NCBI RefSeq assembly: GCF_947581915.1
Contig: NZ_CANPWG010000067.1
Span: forward strand, 92,657-156,656
Length of the DNA: 64,000 nt
Source of the DNA: Candidatus Palauibacter scopulicola
GTDB taxonomy: Bacteria > Gemmatimonadota > Gemmatimonadetes > Palauibacterales > Palauibacteraceae
Direction of reading: 5' to 3'
The position numbers and the translations under genes are program-made. Positions 51,170-58,828 of this stretch are shown piece by piece. Under the pieces are notes generated by a model. It was not told the origin of the DNA. It saw nothing but the letters and a program-made list of their open reading frames with translations, and did no database searches. How positions within the stretch are numbered: position 1 is the first letter of the stretch; each line of letters begins with the position of its first letter.

Positions 51170-52525
51170 ATGAACCTCGCTCCCCGCCGCGCGGACCTCG
51201 CGCGCATGCTGGAACTGGCCCTCCCGATCGTGACGGTTCAGGTGGGCATCATGATGATGGGCGTCGTAGACACGGTCATGGTCGGCCGCCTGTCGGCGAC
51301 CGATCTCGCCGCCGTCGGCCTGGGAAACATCTACTTCTTTCAGATCGCCGTGTTCGGCATGGGCGTGCTCATGTCGCTCGATCCCATCGTCGCGCAGGGC
51401 GTGGGGGCGGGGAACCATGAAGCCGCCGCCCGGGGGATACAGCGGGCGTTCGTCCTCACTCTGTTCCTGACGGCGATCACGTCCCTGCTCTTCCTGCCCG
51501 CGGCGCGCGTGTTCGCCCTGCTGCGGCAGCCCGCGGATGTCGTCCCCGTGGCCGGGGGCTACGCGCTGGGATCGATCCTCGGGATGCTTCCCTTCTACGC
51601 GTTCGTCGTGCTCCGACAGAGCCTGCAGGCGATGCATCGCGTGGCGCCGATCGTGTGGACGATCGCGGGGGCGAACCTCCTGAACGCCTTCCTCAACTGG
51701 GTGCTGATCTACGGCAATCTCGGGGTGCCGCAGTTGGGGGCCGTGGGCTCGGCGTGGGGGTCGAGCCTCGCGCGCTGGTGCATGGCGGTCGCGCTTCTCT
51801 GGCTGTCCTGGTCCTCCATGCGTCCCTATCTGGGCCGGTTCCGGCGCGAGGCGCTCGACCGGCGCGCGCTCGTGCGCATGGTGCGGCTCGGCACGCCGAT
51901 CGGCTTCCAGCAGCAACTCGAGTTCGGGGCGTTCGCCGTGATCGGCGTCATGATGGGCTGGCTGGGCACCGAGGCGATGGCGGGGCACCAGATCGCCCTC
52001 AACCTCGCCGCGCTCACCTTCATGGTGCCGTTCGGGATCGCGGCGGCTTCCGCCGTGCGTGTCGGCCACGCCGTGGGACGCGAGGACATGGACGGTGCGC
52101 GCCGGGCCGCGGCCGCGGGGATCCAGCTCAGCGGCGTCTTCATGCTCGCCACCGCGGGCGCGTTTCTCGCCTTCCCGCGCTTCTGGGCCGGCCTCTATTC
52201 GCACGATCTCGCGGTCATCGCCATCGCCGCGTCGCTGATCCCGATCGCCGGCGTCTTCCAGGTCGCCGATGGCCTCCAGACCGTCGCGGCCGGTGTCTTT
52301 CGCGGCGCCGGAAACACCTTCACGCCCTTCCTCGTCAACGCCCTCGGCTTCTGGCTGCTCGGCGTCCCGGTGAGCTACTTCCTCGCCTTCCGTGCCGACT
52401 GGGGCCCGCGCGGCCTGTGGTGGGGCCTGGCCGCCGGACTCGCCGTCGTGGCCGTCCTCCTCTTCGCCCGCCTGCGCCGGGTCCTCGGCCGCGACGTGCG
52501 CCGCGTAGCCATCGACCCACTCTAG
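51170..52525 (+). CDS. MATE-family multidrug/Na+ antiporter
   Basis: A 451-residue inner-membrane protein with 12 helices of the MATE fold. ALPIVTVQVGIMMMGVVDTVMVGRL opens the first half and VRLGTPIGFQQQLEFGAFAVIGVMMGWLG the second. FVVLRQSLQAMHRV and the later VFQVADGLQTVAAGVFRGAGNT are the family's repeated loop motifs. It exports cationic drugs or metabolites using H+ or Na+. The ATG at 51170 is used because upstream codons are rich in Arg and lack similarity. Confidence 0.92.
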   Translation: MNLAPRRADLARMLELALPIVTVQVGIMMMGVVDTVMVGRLSATDLAAVGLGNIYFFQIAVFGMGVLMSLDPIVAQGVGAGNHEAAARGIQRAFVLTLFLTAITSLLFLPAARVFALLRQPADVVPVAGGYALGSILGMLPFYAFVVLRQSLQAMHRVAPIVWTIAGANLLNAFLNWVLIYGNLGVPQLGAVGSAWGSSLARWCMAVALLWLSWSSMRPYLGRFRREALDRRALVRMVRLGTPIGFQQQLEFGAFAVIGVMMGWLGTEAMAGHQIALNLAALTFMVPFGIAAASAVRVGHAVGREDMDGARRAAAAGIQLSGVFMLATAGAFLAFPRFWAGLYSHDLAVIAIAASLIPIAGVFQVADGLQTVAAGVFRGAGNTFTPFLVNALGFWLLGVPVSYFLAFRADWGPRGLWWGLAAGLAVVAVLLFARLRRVLGRDVRRVAIDPL

Positions 52526-52527
52526 CT

Positions 52528-52598
52528 TTTCAGATGGACGCAGCTTGACTTTCAATTGAACAACGCAAAACTTTCAATCGGTCATTCATAAGTTTTCA
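52528..52598. repeat. Tandem operator-like repeat array, exact 22-bp period
   Basis: TTTCA occurs at 52528, 52550, 52572 and 52594, each exactly 22 bp apart. Three of the four copies extend to TTTCAAT. The region is much richer in A+T than its surroundings. It lies between the MATE stop and the DUF4143 ATPase, about 40 bp before the proposed start. It looks like a binding array for a regulator, possibly the ATPase itself. Confidence 0.85.
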
Positions 52599-52640
52599 AT
52601 TGGTCAGGAGCTTCGGCTTTCGCGCGGGAGGACTGAAATC

Positions 52641-53861
52641 CTGTATCGTCGTTTCGTTGACGACCGAATCGCAGAGGCACTCGCGGATACGCGAGTCGTG
52701 TTGCTCTGCGGTCCCCGCCAGTCAGGAAAAACCACGCTGGCGCAGCAGATCGCGCACACCGAAATCCCTTTCTTCACACTCGACGACGCCGTCACTCTCA
52801 ATGCCGCCGAGACCGATCCCACCGGTTTCGTGCGTGGCCTGGACCGAGCTGTGATCGACGAGATCCAGCGCGTTCCGGAACTCCTGCTCGCGATCAAGAC
52901 CGCCGTAGACAGGGATCCTCGTCCGGGACGGTTCCTGCTCACCGGATCCGCGAACCTGATGACGCTGCCCCGCGTCGCCGATTCCCTCGCGGGTCGCATG
53001 GAGACCATCCGCCTCCTGCCTCTCGCTCAAGCGGAATTGCGAGGCACCCGACCCGGATTCCTGCCACGCGCGTTCGCGGGCGACGCTCCGGTCTCCACCA
53101 ACCCCGTCGTGGGCGCCGAACTCCTGGACATCGTGCTCGCCGGAGGGTATCCCGAGGCGCTGACTCGCTCGACCTGGCGTCGTCGCCGCCGATGGCACCT
53201 GAACTACGTCGAGGCGATCCTGCAACGGGATGTCCGCGACATCGCCCGCGTCGATCAACTGCAGGCCATGCCGAAGCTGCTGCGCGTGCTCGCCGAACAT
53301 TCCGGGCAACTCGTGAACTACTCGGGGTTCGGTTCGGCATTGGGCATGAACCACGTCACCATCCGCAAGTACGTCGGCGTACTCGAAGACCTGTTCCTCC
53401 TTCGGACGCTGCAGCCCTGGTATTCGAACACCCTGAAGCGGCTCCTGAAGACCCCGAAGCTGCACTTCCTGGACTCGGGGCTGCTCGCGTCCTGGGGCCA
53501 GCGGTCGCCGGAACTCCTCGGTCGCGACCGGACGCGTTTCGGGCCGCTGCTGGAGACTTTCGTTTTCGGAGAACTCCTCAAGCTCACCGGCTGGGTCGAC
53601 GATCCCTACAGGTTCTCTCACTTCCGGGACAAGCAGGGCAACGAGGTCGATGTCGTCCTGGAAGACGGGCTCGGCAGAGTGGTCGGGATCGAGGTGAAGG
53701 CATCCGCTACGGTCTCGCGTCGCGATTTTGCCGGTCTTGAGCGCCTCAAGGCCGCCTGCGGCGATCGCTTCGCGCTGGGACTGGTTCTTCACGACCACGA
53801 CCGGACGACCCCCTTCGGCCGTCGCCTGGCCGCCGCGCCCATTTCGACGCTCTGGTCCTGA
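52641..53861 (+). CDS. AAA+ ATPase with DUF4143 (second copy), CTG or ATC start
   Basis: About 406 residues. The N-terminal Walker A GPRQSGKTTLA and Walker B RAVIDEIQRVPELL belong to an AAA+ module. The LTGSANLMTLPRVADSLAGR sensor segment and ILQRDVRDIARVDQLQ follow. The C-terminal DUF4143 ends GNEVDVVLEDGLGRVVGIEVKAS, an ExK-like nuclease-fold pattern. The first GTG (52698) lies only just before Walker A, while family-like sequence (YRRFVDDRIAEALADTRVV) extends back to 52641. There GGGAGGA is 8 nt before a CTG (or 5 nt before an ATC). No ATG/GTG/TTG is present. The cellular function of the family is unknown. Confidence 0.75.
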   Translation: MYRRFVDDRIAEALADTRVVLLCGPRQSGKTTLAQQIAHTEIPFFTLDDAVTLNAAETDPTGFVRGLDRAVIDEIQRVPELLLAIKTAVDRDPRPGRFLLTGSANLMTLPRVADSLAGRMETIRLLPLAQAELRGTRPGFLPRAFAGDAPVSTNPVVGAELLDIVLAGGYPEALTRSTWRRRRRWHLNYVEAILQRDVRDIARVDQLQAMPKLLRVLAEHSGQLVNYSGFGSALGMNHVTIRKYVGVLEDLFLLRTLQPWYSNTLKRLLKTPKLHFLDSGLLASWGQRSPELLGRDRTRFGPLLETFVFGELLKLTGWVDDPYRFSHFRDKQGNEVDVVLEDGLGRVVGIEVKASATVSRRDFAGLERLKAACGDRFALGLVLHDHDRTTPFGRRLAAAPISTLWS

Positions 53862-53965
53862 CGCCGCCGGCCGCCGACTCCTCTCCCGCTGCGGCGCTCG
53901 CTGCAACGTGACCCTGGCGGCGTGTGTCCGATCTAATGGATGACGGACGACAAGCGACGGGTTCC

Positions 53966-54826
53966 ATGAGTACACGACGACGGTTGCGGCAACGGTTCCA
54001 ATTCTCCCTTCGGGCGGCCCTCCCGGTGGCCCTTGCGGGCTTCGCTGCGGGCTTCGCGCCGGCGGCGCTCGGCGCGCAGGCGGCACAGGCGGGGAGCGTC
54101 CACTACCTGCGTTCGGTGCAGTTCGACTTCGAGGTGCCGGAGCGCATGGCGGCATTTCGCGACCGCCTCGCGGCGCTGAACACGGCCTCCATGGTCCTCC
54201 GCTTCGACGGCGCCCGGTCGATCATGATGCCGGATCCGGAAGAGCAGGAAGCGACCCCCCGGGGCGCTCCCGGCGGTTCGGACCGGATGGACCGCCGCGC
54301 CCTCGGGATGGCGATGCGGCTCAGAATGGGATCGGCCTCCCGCAGCGACCAGGAGGACGTGGTTCAGGCCTATGTCGACTTCGGGAGCGGCGCGATCACG
54401 GAGACCCGCGAGTTCATGGGGCGCACGTTCCTGATCTCCGGAGACCGGCCCGCGTTTGCGTGGAAGCTCGGGACCGAACAGCGCGAGTTCCTCGGTTACA
54501 TGGTCCAGCAGGCGACGGCGGTCCATGACGGATCGGAGATCGAAGCCTGGTTCACACCCCAGATCCCGGTGCAGGCGGGCCCCGGCCAGTACGGCGGGCT
54601 TCCCGGCCTCATCCTCGTGCTCACGGTCGACGGCGGAGACCTCCTCTACTCGGCGACCGAGGTGAACCTCGACGGCCTCGGCGACGTCGCGATCGCGCCC
54701 CCGACGGACGGGGAAATGGTCACGCACGAGGAGTACGAAGCCCTCGTGGCGGAGAAGCTCGAGGAAATCCGGGCCACGCGCGGGGCCGGCAACCGGCGCC
54801 GTCCGTTCGACGGGGGGCTCCGATGA
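53966..54826 (+). CDS. GLPGLI-family exported protein
   Basis: A 286-residue protein with a signal peptide (RAALPVALAGFAAGFAPAALGAQ). The hallmark YGGLPGLILVL lies in the second half (about 220-230). VHYLRSVQFDFEVPERM opens the mature domain and FLISGDRPAFAWKLGTEQREFLGYMVQQAT precedes the signature. GLPGLI proteins are typically encoded beside a TonB-type receptor, as here, and their function is not known. The ATG at 53966 is used; an ATG ten codons upstream is also possible. Its stop overlaps the receptor ATG by 4 nt. Confidence 0.85.
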   Translation: MSTRRRLRQRFQFSLRAALPVALAGFAAGFAPAALGAQAAQAGSVHYLRSVQFDFEVPERMAAFRDRLAALNTASMVLRFDGARSIMMPDPEEQEATPRGAPGGSDRMDRRALGMAMRLRMGSASRSDQEDVVQAYVDFGSGAITETREFMGRTFLISGDRPAFAWKLGTEQREFLGYMVQQATAVHDGSEIEAWFTPQIPVQAGPGQYGGLPGLILVLTVDGGDLLYSATEVNLDGLGDVAIAPPTDGEMVTHEEYEALVAEKLEEIRATRGAGNRRRPFDGGLR

Positions 54827-57669
54827 GGCGGCGCGGGCCGATCCTGGCGCTGCTGGCGATCGCGGTGACGACCGCGGCCTTCTCGCCCCGTCCCATCGAG
54901 GCGCAGGCCGAGTACACGGTGAGCGGCGTGATCGCCGACGCGGACGGCGCGGGACTCAACGGCGCCATGGTCGTCGCGCTGGCGAAGCCCGACTCGGTCC
55001 TCACCCGCTTCACGACCTCCCACGGCGACGGCGTCTTCGCCCTCGGAGATCTCGGACCCGGCGAGTACATCCTGCAGGTCACGCTGATCGGATACGGCAC
55101 GGTGCGGCAGGACCTCTCCCTCGCCGGCGAGGACGTGAACGTCGGCACCATCAACCTCGAGGTGATGGCGGTCGAGGTGGACCCGCTCGTCGTCACCCTC
55201 GACCACGTCCCCTTCCTGAACCGGCGGGACACCCTCGGCTACAACGCGCTCGCCTTCCGGACGCGGCCCAACGCGACGGTGGAGGACCTGCTCCGCCAGC
55301 TTCCGGGGATCGAGGTGGAGACCGACGGGTCGATCACGGCGCAGGGCGAAGAGGTTGAGAACGTCCTCGTTGACGGGAAGGAGTTCTTCGGGGGCGACCC
55401 CACCATGGCGACCCAGAACCTGCCCGCCGAGGCCGTGGAGAAGGTGGAGGTCTACGACAAAGAATCGGACATGGCCGAGTTCACGGGCATCGCCGACGGC
55501 GAGGAAGAGCGGACGATCAACCTGGAGCTCAAGGAAGAGGCGCGGTCGGGCTACTTCGGCCGCACGTCCGGCGGGCTCGGGGCGGACGTCGACAACGCGT
55601 CCGCGGCGCCCGGGTTCGGCGAGTCGGTGGCCGCGCGGCGGCTGGCCGGCGGCGAATCCGGGACGGTGGCCGGCGGGATTCCGTACGCGGGCGCCGTGTC
55701 GATCAACCGCTTTTCGCCCACCACGCAGCTCGCCCTCGTCGGGAGCGCGAACAACGTGAACCAGGCCGGGTTCGGGTGGGGCGACGCCATGTCGTTCGGC
55801 GGACGGGATTTCGGCCGCGGCGGCGGGGGCGACGACGGGCTCACCGAGACCCGCATGCTGGCTTTCAACGTCAACCACGACTTCGGCGGGAACGACGACC
55901 ACTGGATCCGGACGAGCTACCGCATCAGCACGCTCGACAACTTCCAGAACGAGACGCGACGGCAGGAGCAACTCCTCGGCACGAGCGCCTCATCCCTCGT
56001 CGACCGCGCCACGCAAACGGACACCGAGAACTCCTCGCACCGCGTCAACCTGAACTCCCAGTTTACGCTCGCCGAGGGCCACGAACTGCGGCTGCGCGGG
56101 AACCTGAACGCCCGTGGCTCCCTCCTCGACCGCGTCGACTTCCAGGACACGCGCTCGGGTACCGGCCAGTTTCTCACGGCCGCGGCGACGAACTACGACG
56201 TGGACAGCGATGACGTGGGCGGCGACGCCCGGCTCACGTGGCGCAAGCGGCTCGACGACAGCGGGCGGAGCCTGTTCGCCGAGGCCCGGGTGAACCTCAG
56301 CGATGCCGACCGTTTCACGAACCTCGCTTCGTCGATCGAGGGCAACGTGGAGAACCCGCGGGCGCAGGCCGGCGACGTGCTCCAGGAGCAGACGAATGTC
56401 GGTCAGACGCTGACGCACTCCGTCCGCCTCTCGATGACCCAGCCCATGCCCTGGGAATCCATGCTCGAGGTCTACGGGGAGCGGAGCGCGACCGCGGAGG
56501 ACGAGAACCAGTCGGTGTTCGACATCGGGCCTGATGGCCGGACGCCGAACGCCCTGCTCACTTCGGGGTTCGAGCGGACGTACAGCTACCTGCGCGGGGG
56601 TTTTCGCTTCAACCGCACGAGCGAGGCCGGGCGGCTCGTGCTCGGACTGCGCCTGCAGGGCTCGGACCTCGAGGGAACGATCCTCGGCCGGAGCGAGGAG
56701 ATCGCCAACGGATACACGCACGTGCTGCCCAACGCCGAGTACCGGATGCAGGTCGACGACATGCGCACGCTCCAGTTCCGGTACTCGACATCGACGCGCG
56801 AACCGCGCATGACGGATCTCCAGCCCTTCGTCGACAACCGCGATCCGCTGCGGATCCGGATGGGGAACCCGGATTTGCAGCCCGAATACACGCACCGCCT
56901 GCGGACCGAGTACCGTTTCTTCGACATGTTCAGCTTCGTCAACCTGTTCACGTGGGCGAACGTCAGCGTCACGACGAACGACATCGCCCAGTCCCGCACG
57001 GTGACGCAGCGGGGACTGCAGACGATCTCGCCCGTGAACCTCGGGAGCGCATGGTCGGCCAACGGCGGCGCGAGTTTCGGGCGGCCGCTGCGCTGGATGG
57101 GCGGGCAGGTGGACCTGAACTACAACCTGGGCTACTTCAGTTCGAACGAATTCGTCAACGACCTCGAGAACCGGAGCCGGTCGCTGTCGCACACGTTCGG
57201 GATCGAACTCGAGAACCGCGCCAAGGAGGACTACGACGTGCGCGGCGGCGCCAAGCTGACGCTCAGCGACGTCAGCTATTCCCTGAACGAGGAGTTGAAC
57301 GAGGACTACGTCAACTCGACGCTGTACGGGAGCGCCGACTTCTACCTCGGGGCGTGGACGCTGGGTACGGAGTTCCAGTGGCGGCTCTACGACCAGGACC
57401 TGTTCGGGCCGGGGCGAAACGTCGCGCTGTGGGAGGCTTCGCTGCAGCGCCGCATCCTCAACGACCAGGCCGAGATCCGGCTGGTGGCGTTCGACCTGCT
57501 GGGCCAGAATCAGGGGGTCACGTACACGAACTCGCCCGGCTTCATCCAGGAGCGCCGGGTCGAGTCGCTCACGCAGTACGTGATGCTGAACTTCACCTGG
57601 TATCTCGGGAACCGTTCGATGGCCGGCGGGGGCGACAGGGGCCGCGGCGGAGACCGCTTCCGCAGGTAG
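54823..57669 (+). CDS. TonB-dependent receptor-like outer-membrane protein, GLPGLI partner
   Basis: A 948-residue protein with a signal peptide (ILALLAIAVTTAAFSPRPIEAQ). A carboxypeptidase-regulatory beta-sandwich follows (EYTVSGVIADADGAGLNGAMVVAL, GEYILQVTLIGYGTVRQDLSL), then a plug (ATVEDLLRQLPGIEVETDGSIT and VENVLVDGKEFFGGDPTMAT). A long barrel follows with FRYSTSTREPRMTDLQPFVDNRDPLRI and ends VMLNFTWYLGN with a short Gly/Arg tail. It matches the outer-membrane beta-barrel receptors linked to GLPGLI proteins. The ligand is unknown. Coupled to the GLPGLI gene by a 4-nt overlap. Confidence 0.87.
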   Translation: MRRRGPILALLAIAVTTAAFSPRPIEAQAEYTVSGVIADADGAGLNGAMVVALAKPDSVLTRFTTSHGDGVFALGDLGPGEYILQVTLIGYGTVRQDLSLAGEDVNVGTINLEVMAVEVDPLVVTLDHVPFLNRRDTLGYNALAFRTRPNATVEDLLRQLPGIEVETDGSITAQGEEVENVLVDGKEFFGGDPTMATQNLPAEAVEKVEVYDKESDMAEFTGIADGEEERTINLELKEEARSGYFGRTSGGLGADVDNASAAPGFGESVAARRLAGGESGTVAGGIPYAGAVSINRFSPTTQLALVGSANNVNQAGFGWGDAMSFGGRDFGRGGGGDDGLTETRMLAFNVNHDFGGNDDHWIRTSYRISTLDNFQNETRRQEQLLGTSASSLVDRATQTDTENSSHRVNLNSQFTLAEGHELRLRGNLNARGSLLDRVDFQDTRSGTGQFLTAAATNYDVDSDDVGGDARLTWRKRLDDSGRSLFAEARVNLSDADRFTNLASSIEGNVENPRAQAGDVLQEQTNVGQTLTHSVRLSMTQPMPWESMLEVYGERSATAEDENQSVFDIGPDGRTPNALLTSGFERTYSYLRGGFRFNRTSEAGRLVLGLRLQGSDLEGTILGRSEEIANGYTHVLPNAEYRMQVDDMRTLQFRYSTSTREPRMTDLQPFVDNRDPLRIRMGNPDLQPEYTHRLRTEYRFFDMFSFVNLFTWANVSVTTNDIAQSRTVTQRGLQTISPVNLGSAWSANGGASFGRPLRWMGGQVDLNYNLGYFSSNEFVNDLENRSRSLSHTFGIELENRAKEDYDVRGGAKLTLSDVSYSLNEELNEDYVNSTLYGSADFYLGAWTLGTEFQWRLYDQDLFGPGRNVALWEASLQRRILNDQAEIRLVAFDLLGQNQGVTYTNSPGFIQERRVESLTQYVMLNFTWYLGNRSMAGGGDRGRGGDRFRR

Positions 57670-57678
57670 CCCGAACAC

Positions 57679-57707
57679 AGCTTCCGGCATAGCAGCTTCG
57701 GGCATAG
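57679..57707. repeat. 14-bp tandem duplication
   Basis: CAGCTTCSGGCATAG is present twice in a row, 14 bp apart, starting about 10 bases after the receptor stop codon. Confidence 0.75.
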
Positions 57708-57720
57708 CGCGGGGGTCGTC

Positions 57721-58806
57721 ATGACCGGACCGACAGGCGGGCGCGTCGTCTCGCTGGACGCGTTCCGGGGATTGACGATCGCGGCGATGATCCTCGTCAA
57801 CAACCCCGGCAGTTGGGCCTACGTCTACGCGCCGCTGGCCCACGCGCAGTGGCACGGGTGGACCCCGACCGACCTCATCTTCCCCTACTTCCTCTTCATC
57901 GTCGGCGTCGCCCTCCCCTTCTCCTTCTCGCGCCGCCTCGCCGAGGGAGCCGGACGGGGCCGGCTGTTCCGGCACGTGGTGCGGCGCTCGCTCATCCTCA
58001 TCGGGCTCGGGCTCGCGATGCGGGCGATTCCCGACTTCGACCTGTTCGACATGCGCCTCTACGGCGTGCTGCAGCGGATCGGCCTCGTCTACTGCGCGGC
58101 GGCCGCGCTCTACCTGTGGGGGTCCGCGCGCGTGCGGTGGATCGCGGTGGGGGTGCTCCTCCTCGGGTACTGGGCCCTCGTCGCGGGAGACCTGACGCCG
58201 GACGGGAACCTCGGGGCCCGGATCGACCGGTTCCTCATGGGCGACCGGCTGTGGCAGGGGACGTGGGATCCGGAAGGACTCCTCTCGACGCTGCCGGCCA
58301 TCGGGACGTGCCTCCTGGGGATCTTCTGCGGCGAGTGGCTGCGGTCGGACCGCTCTGGAGGCGAGATCTCGCGCGGAATGTGGATCATCGGCGCCTGGCT
58401 CGTCGTGCTGGGATTCCTGTGGGACACGGTGTTCCCGATCAACAAGAACCTGTGGTCGAGTTCCTACGTGCTCTTCACCGCCGGGACTGCGCTCCTCCTG
58501 TTCGGCGCCATGTACTGGCTCATCGACGTGAAGCGGCTGCGCGGGGCGTGGGTGACGCCGCTCGTCATCTACGGGATGAACTCGATCGCCGTGTTCGTCG
58601 CCTCCGGCATGTTCGCCAAGACGCTGGCCCGGATCCGGGTCGGGGGCGACGGGGGCGTGCCGCTGAGCGCGTGGCTGTACGAGCACGCGTTCCGGTCGTG
58701 GGCGGGCGACTACGGCGGGTCGCTGGCCATGGCATGGGCCCAGGTCACCTTCTGGCTGGGCATCATGTGGCTCCTCCACCGCCGCGGCACCTACATCAAG
58801 ATCTAG
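57721..58806 (+). CDS. Heparan-alpha-glucosaminide N-acetyltransferase-like membrane protein
   Basis: A 361-residue protein with about 10 membrane helices. RVVSLDAFRGLTIAAMILVNNPGSW is the acyltransferase/DUF5009 opening. AQWHGWTPTDLIFPYFLFIVGVALPFSF carries the conserved His and Asp, and YGVLQRIGLVYCAAA and SYVLFTAGTALLLFGAMYWLID follow. These proteins move acetyl groups across the membrane to a sugar (NagX/HGSNAT-like), so a role in cell-wall amino-sugar recycling is plausible. The ATG at 57721 follows the TonB receptor gene by 51 nt. Confidence 0.86.
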   Translation: MTGPTGGRVVSLDAFRGLTIAAMILVNNPGSWAYVYAPLAHAQWHGWTPTDLIFPYFLFIVGVALPFSFSRRLAEGAGRGRLFRHVVRRSLILIGLGLAMRAIPDFDLFDMRLYGVLQRIGLVYCAAAALYLWGSARVRWIAVGVLLLGYWALVAGDLTPDGNLGARIDRFLMGDRLWQGTWDPEGLLSTLPAIGTCLLGIFCGEWLRSDRSGGEISRGMWIIGAWLVVLGFLWDTVFPINKNLWSSSYVLFTAGTALLLFGAMYWLIDVKRLRGAWVTPLVIYGMNSIAVFVASGMFAKTLARIRVGGDGGVPLSAWLYEHAFRSWAGDYGGSLAMAWAQVTFWLGIMWLLHRRGTYIKI

Positions 58807-58828
58807 GCGCGCCGGGGACGGGCCGCCG

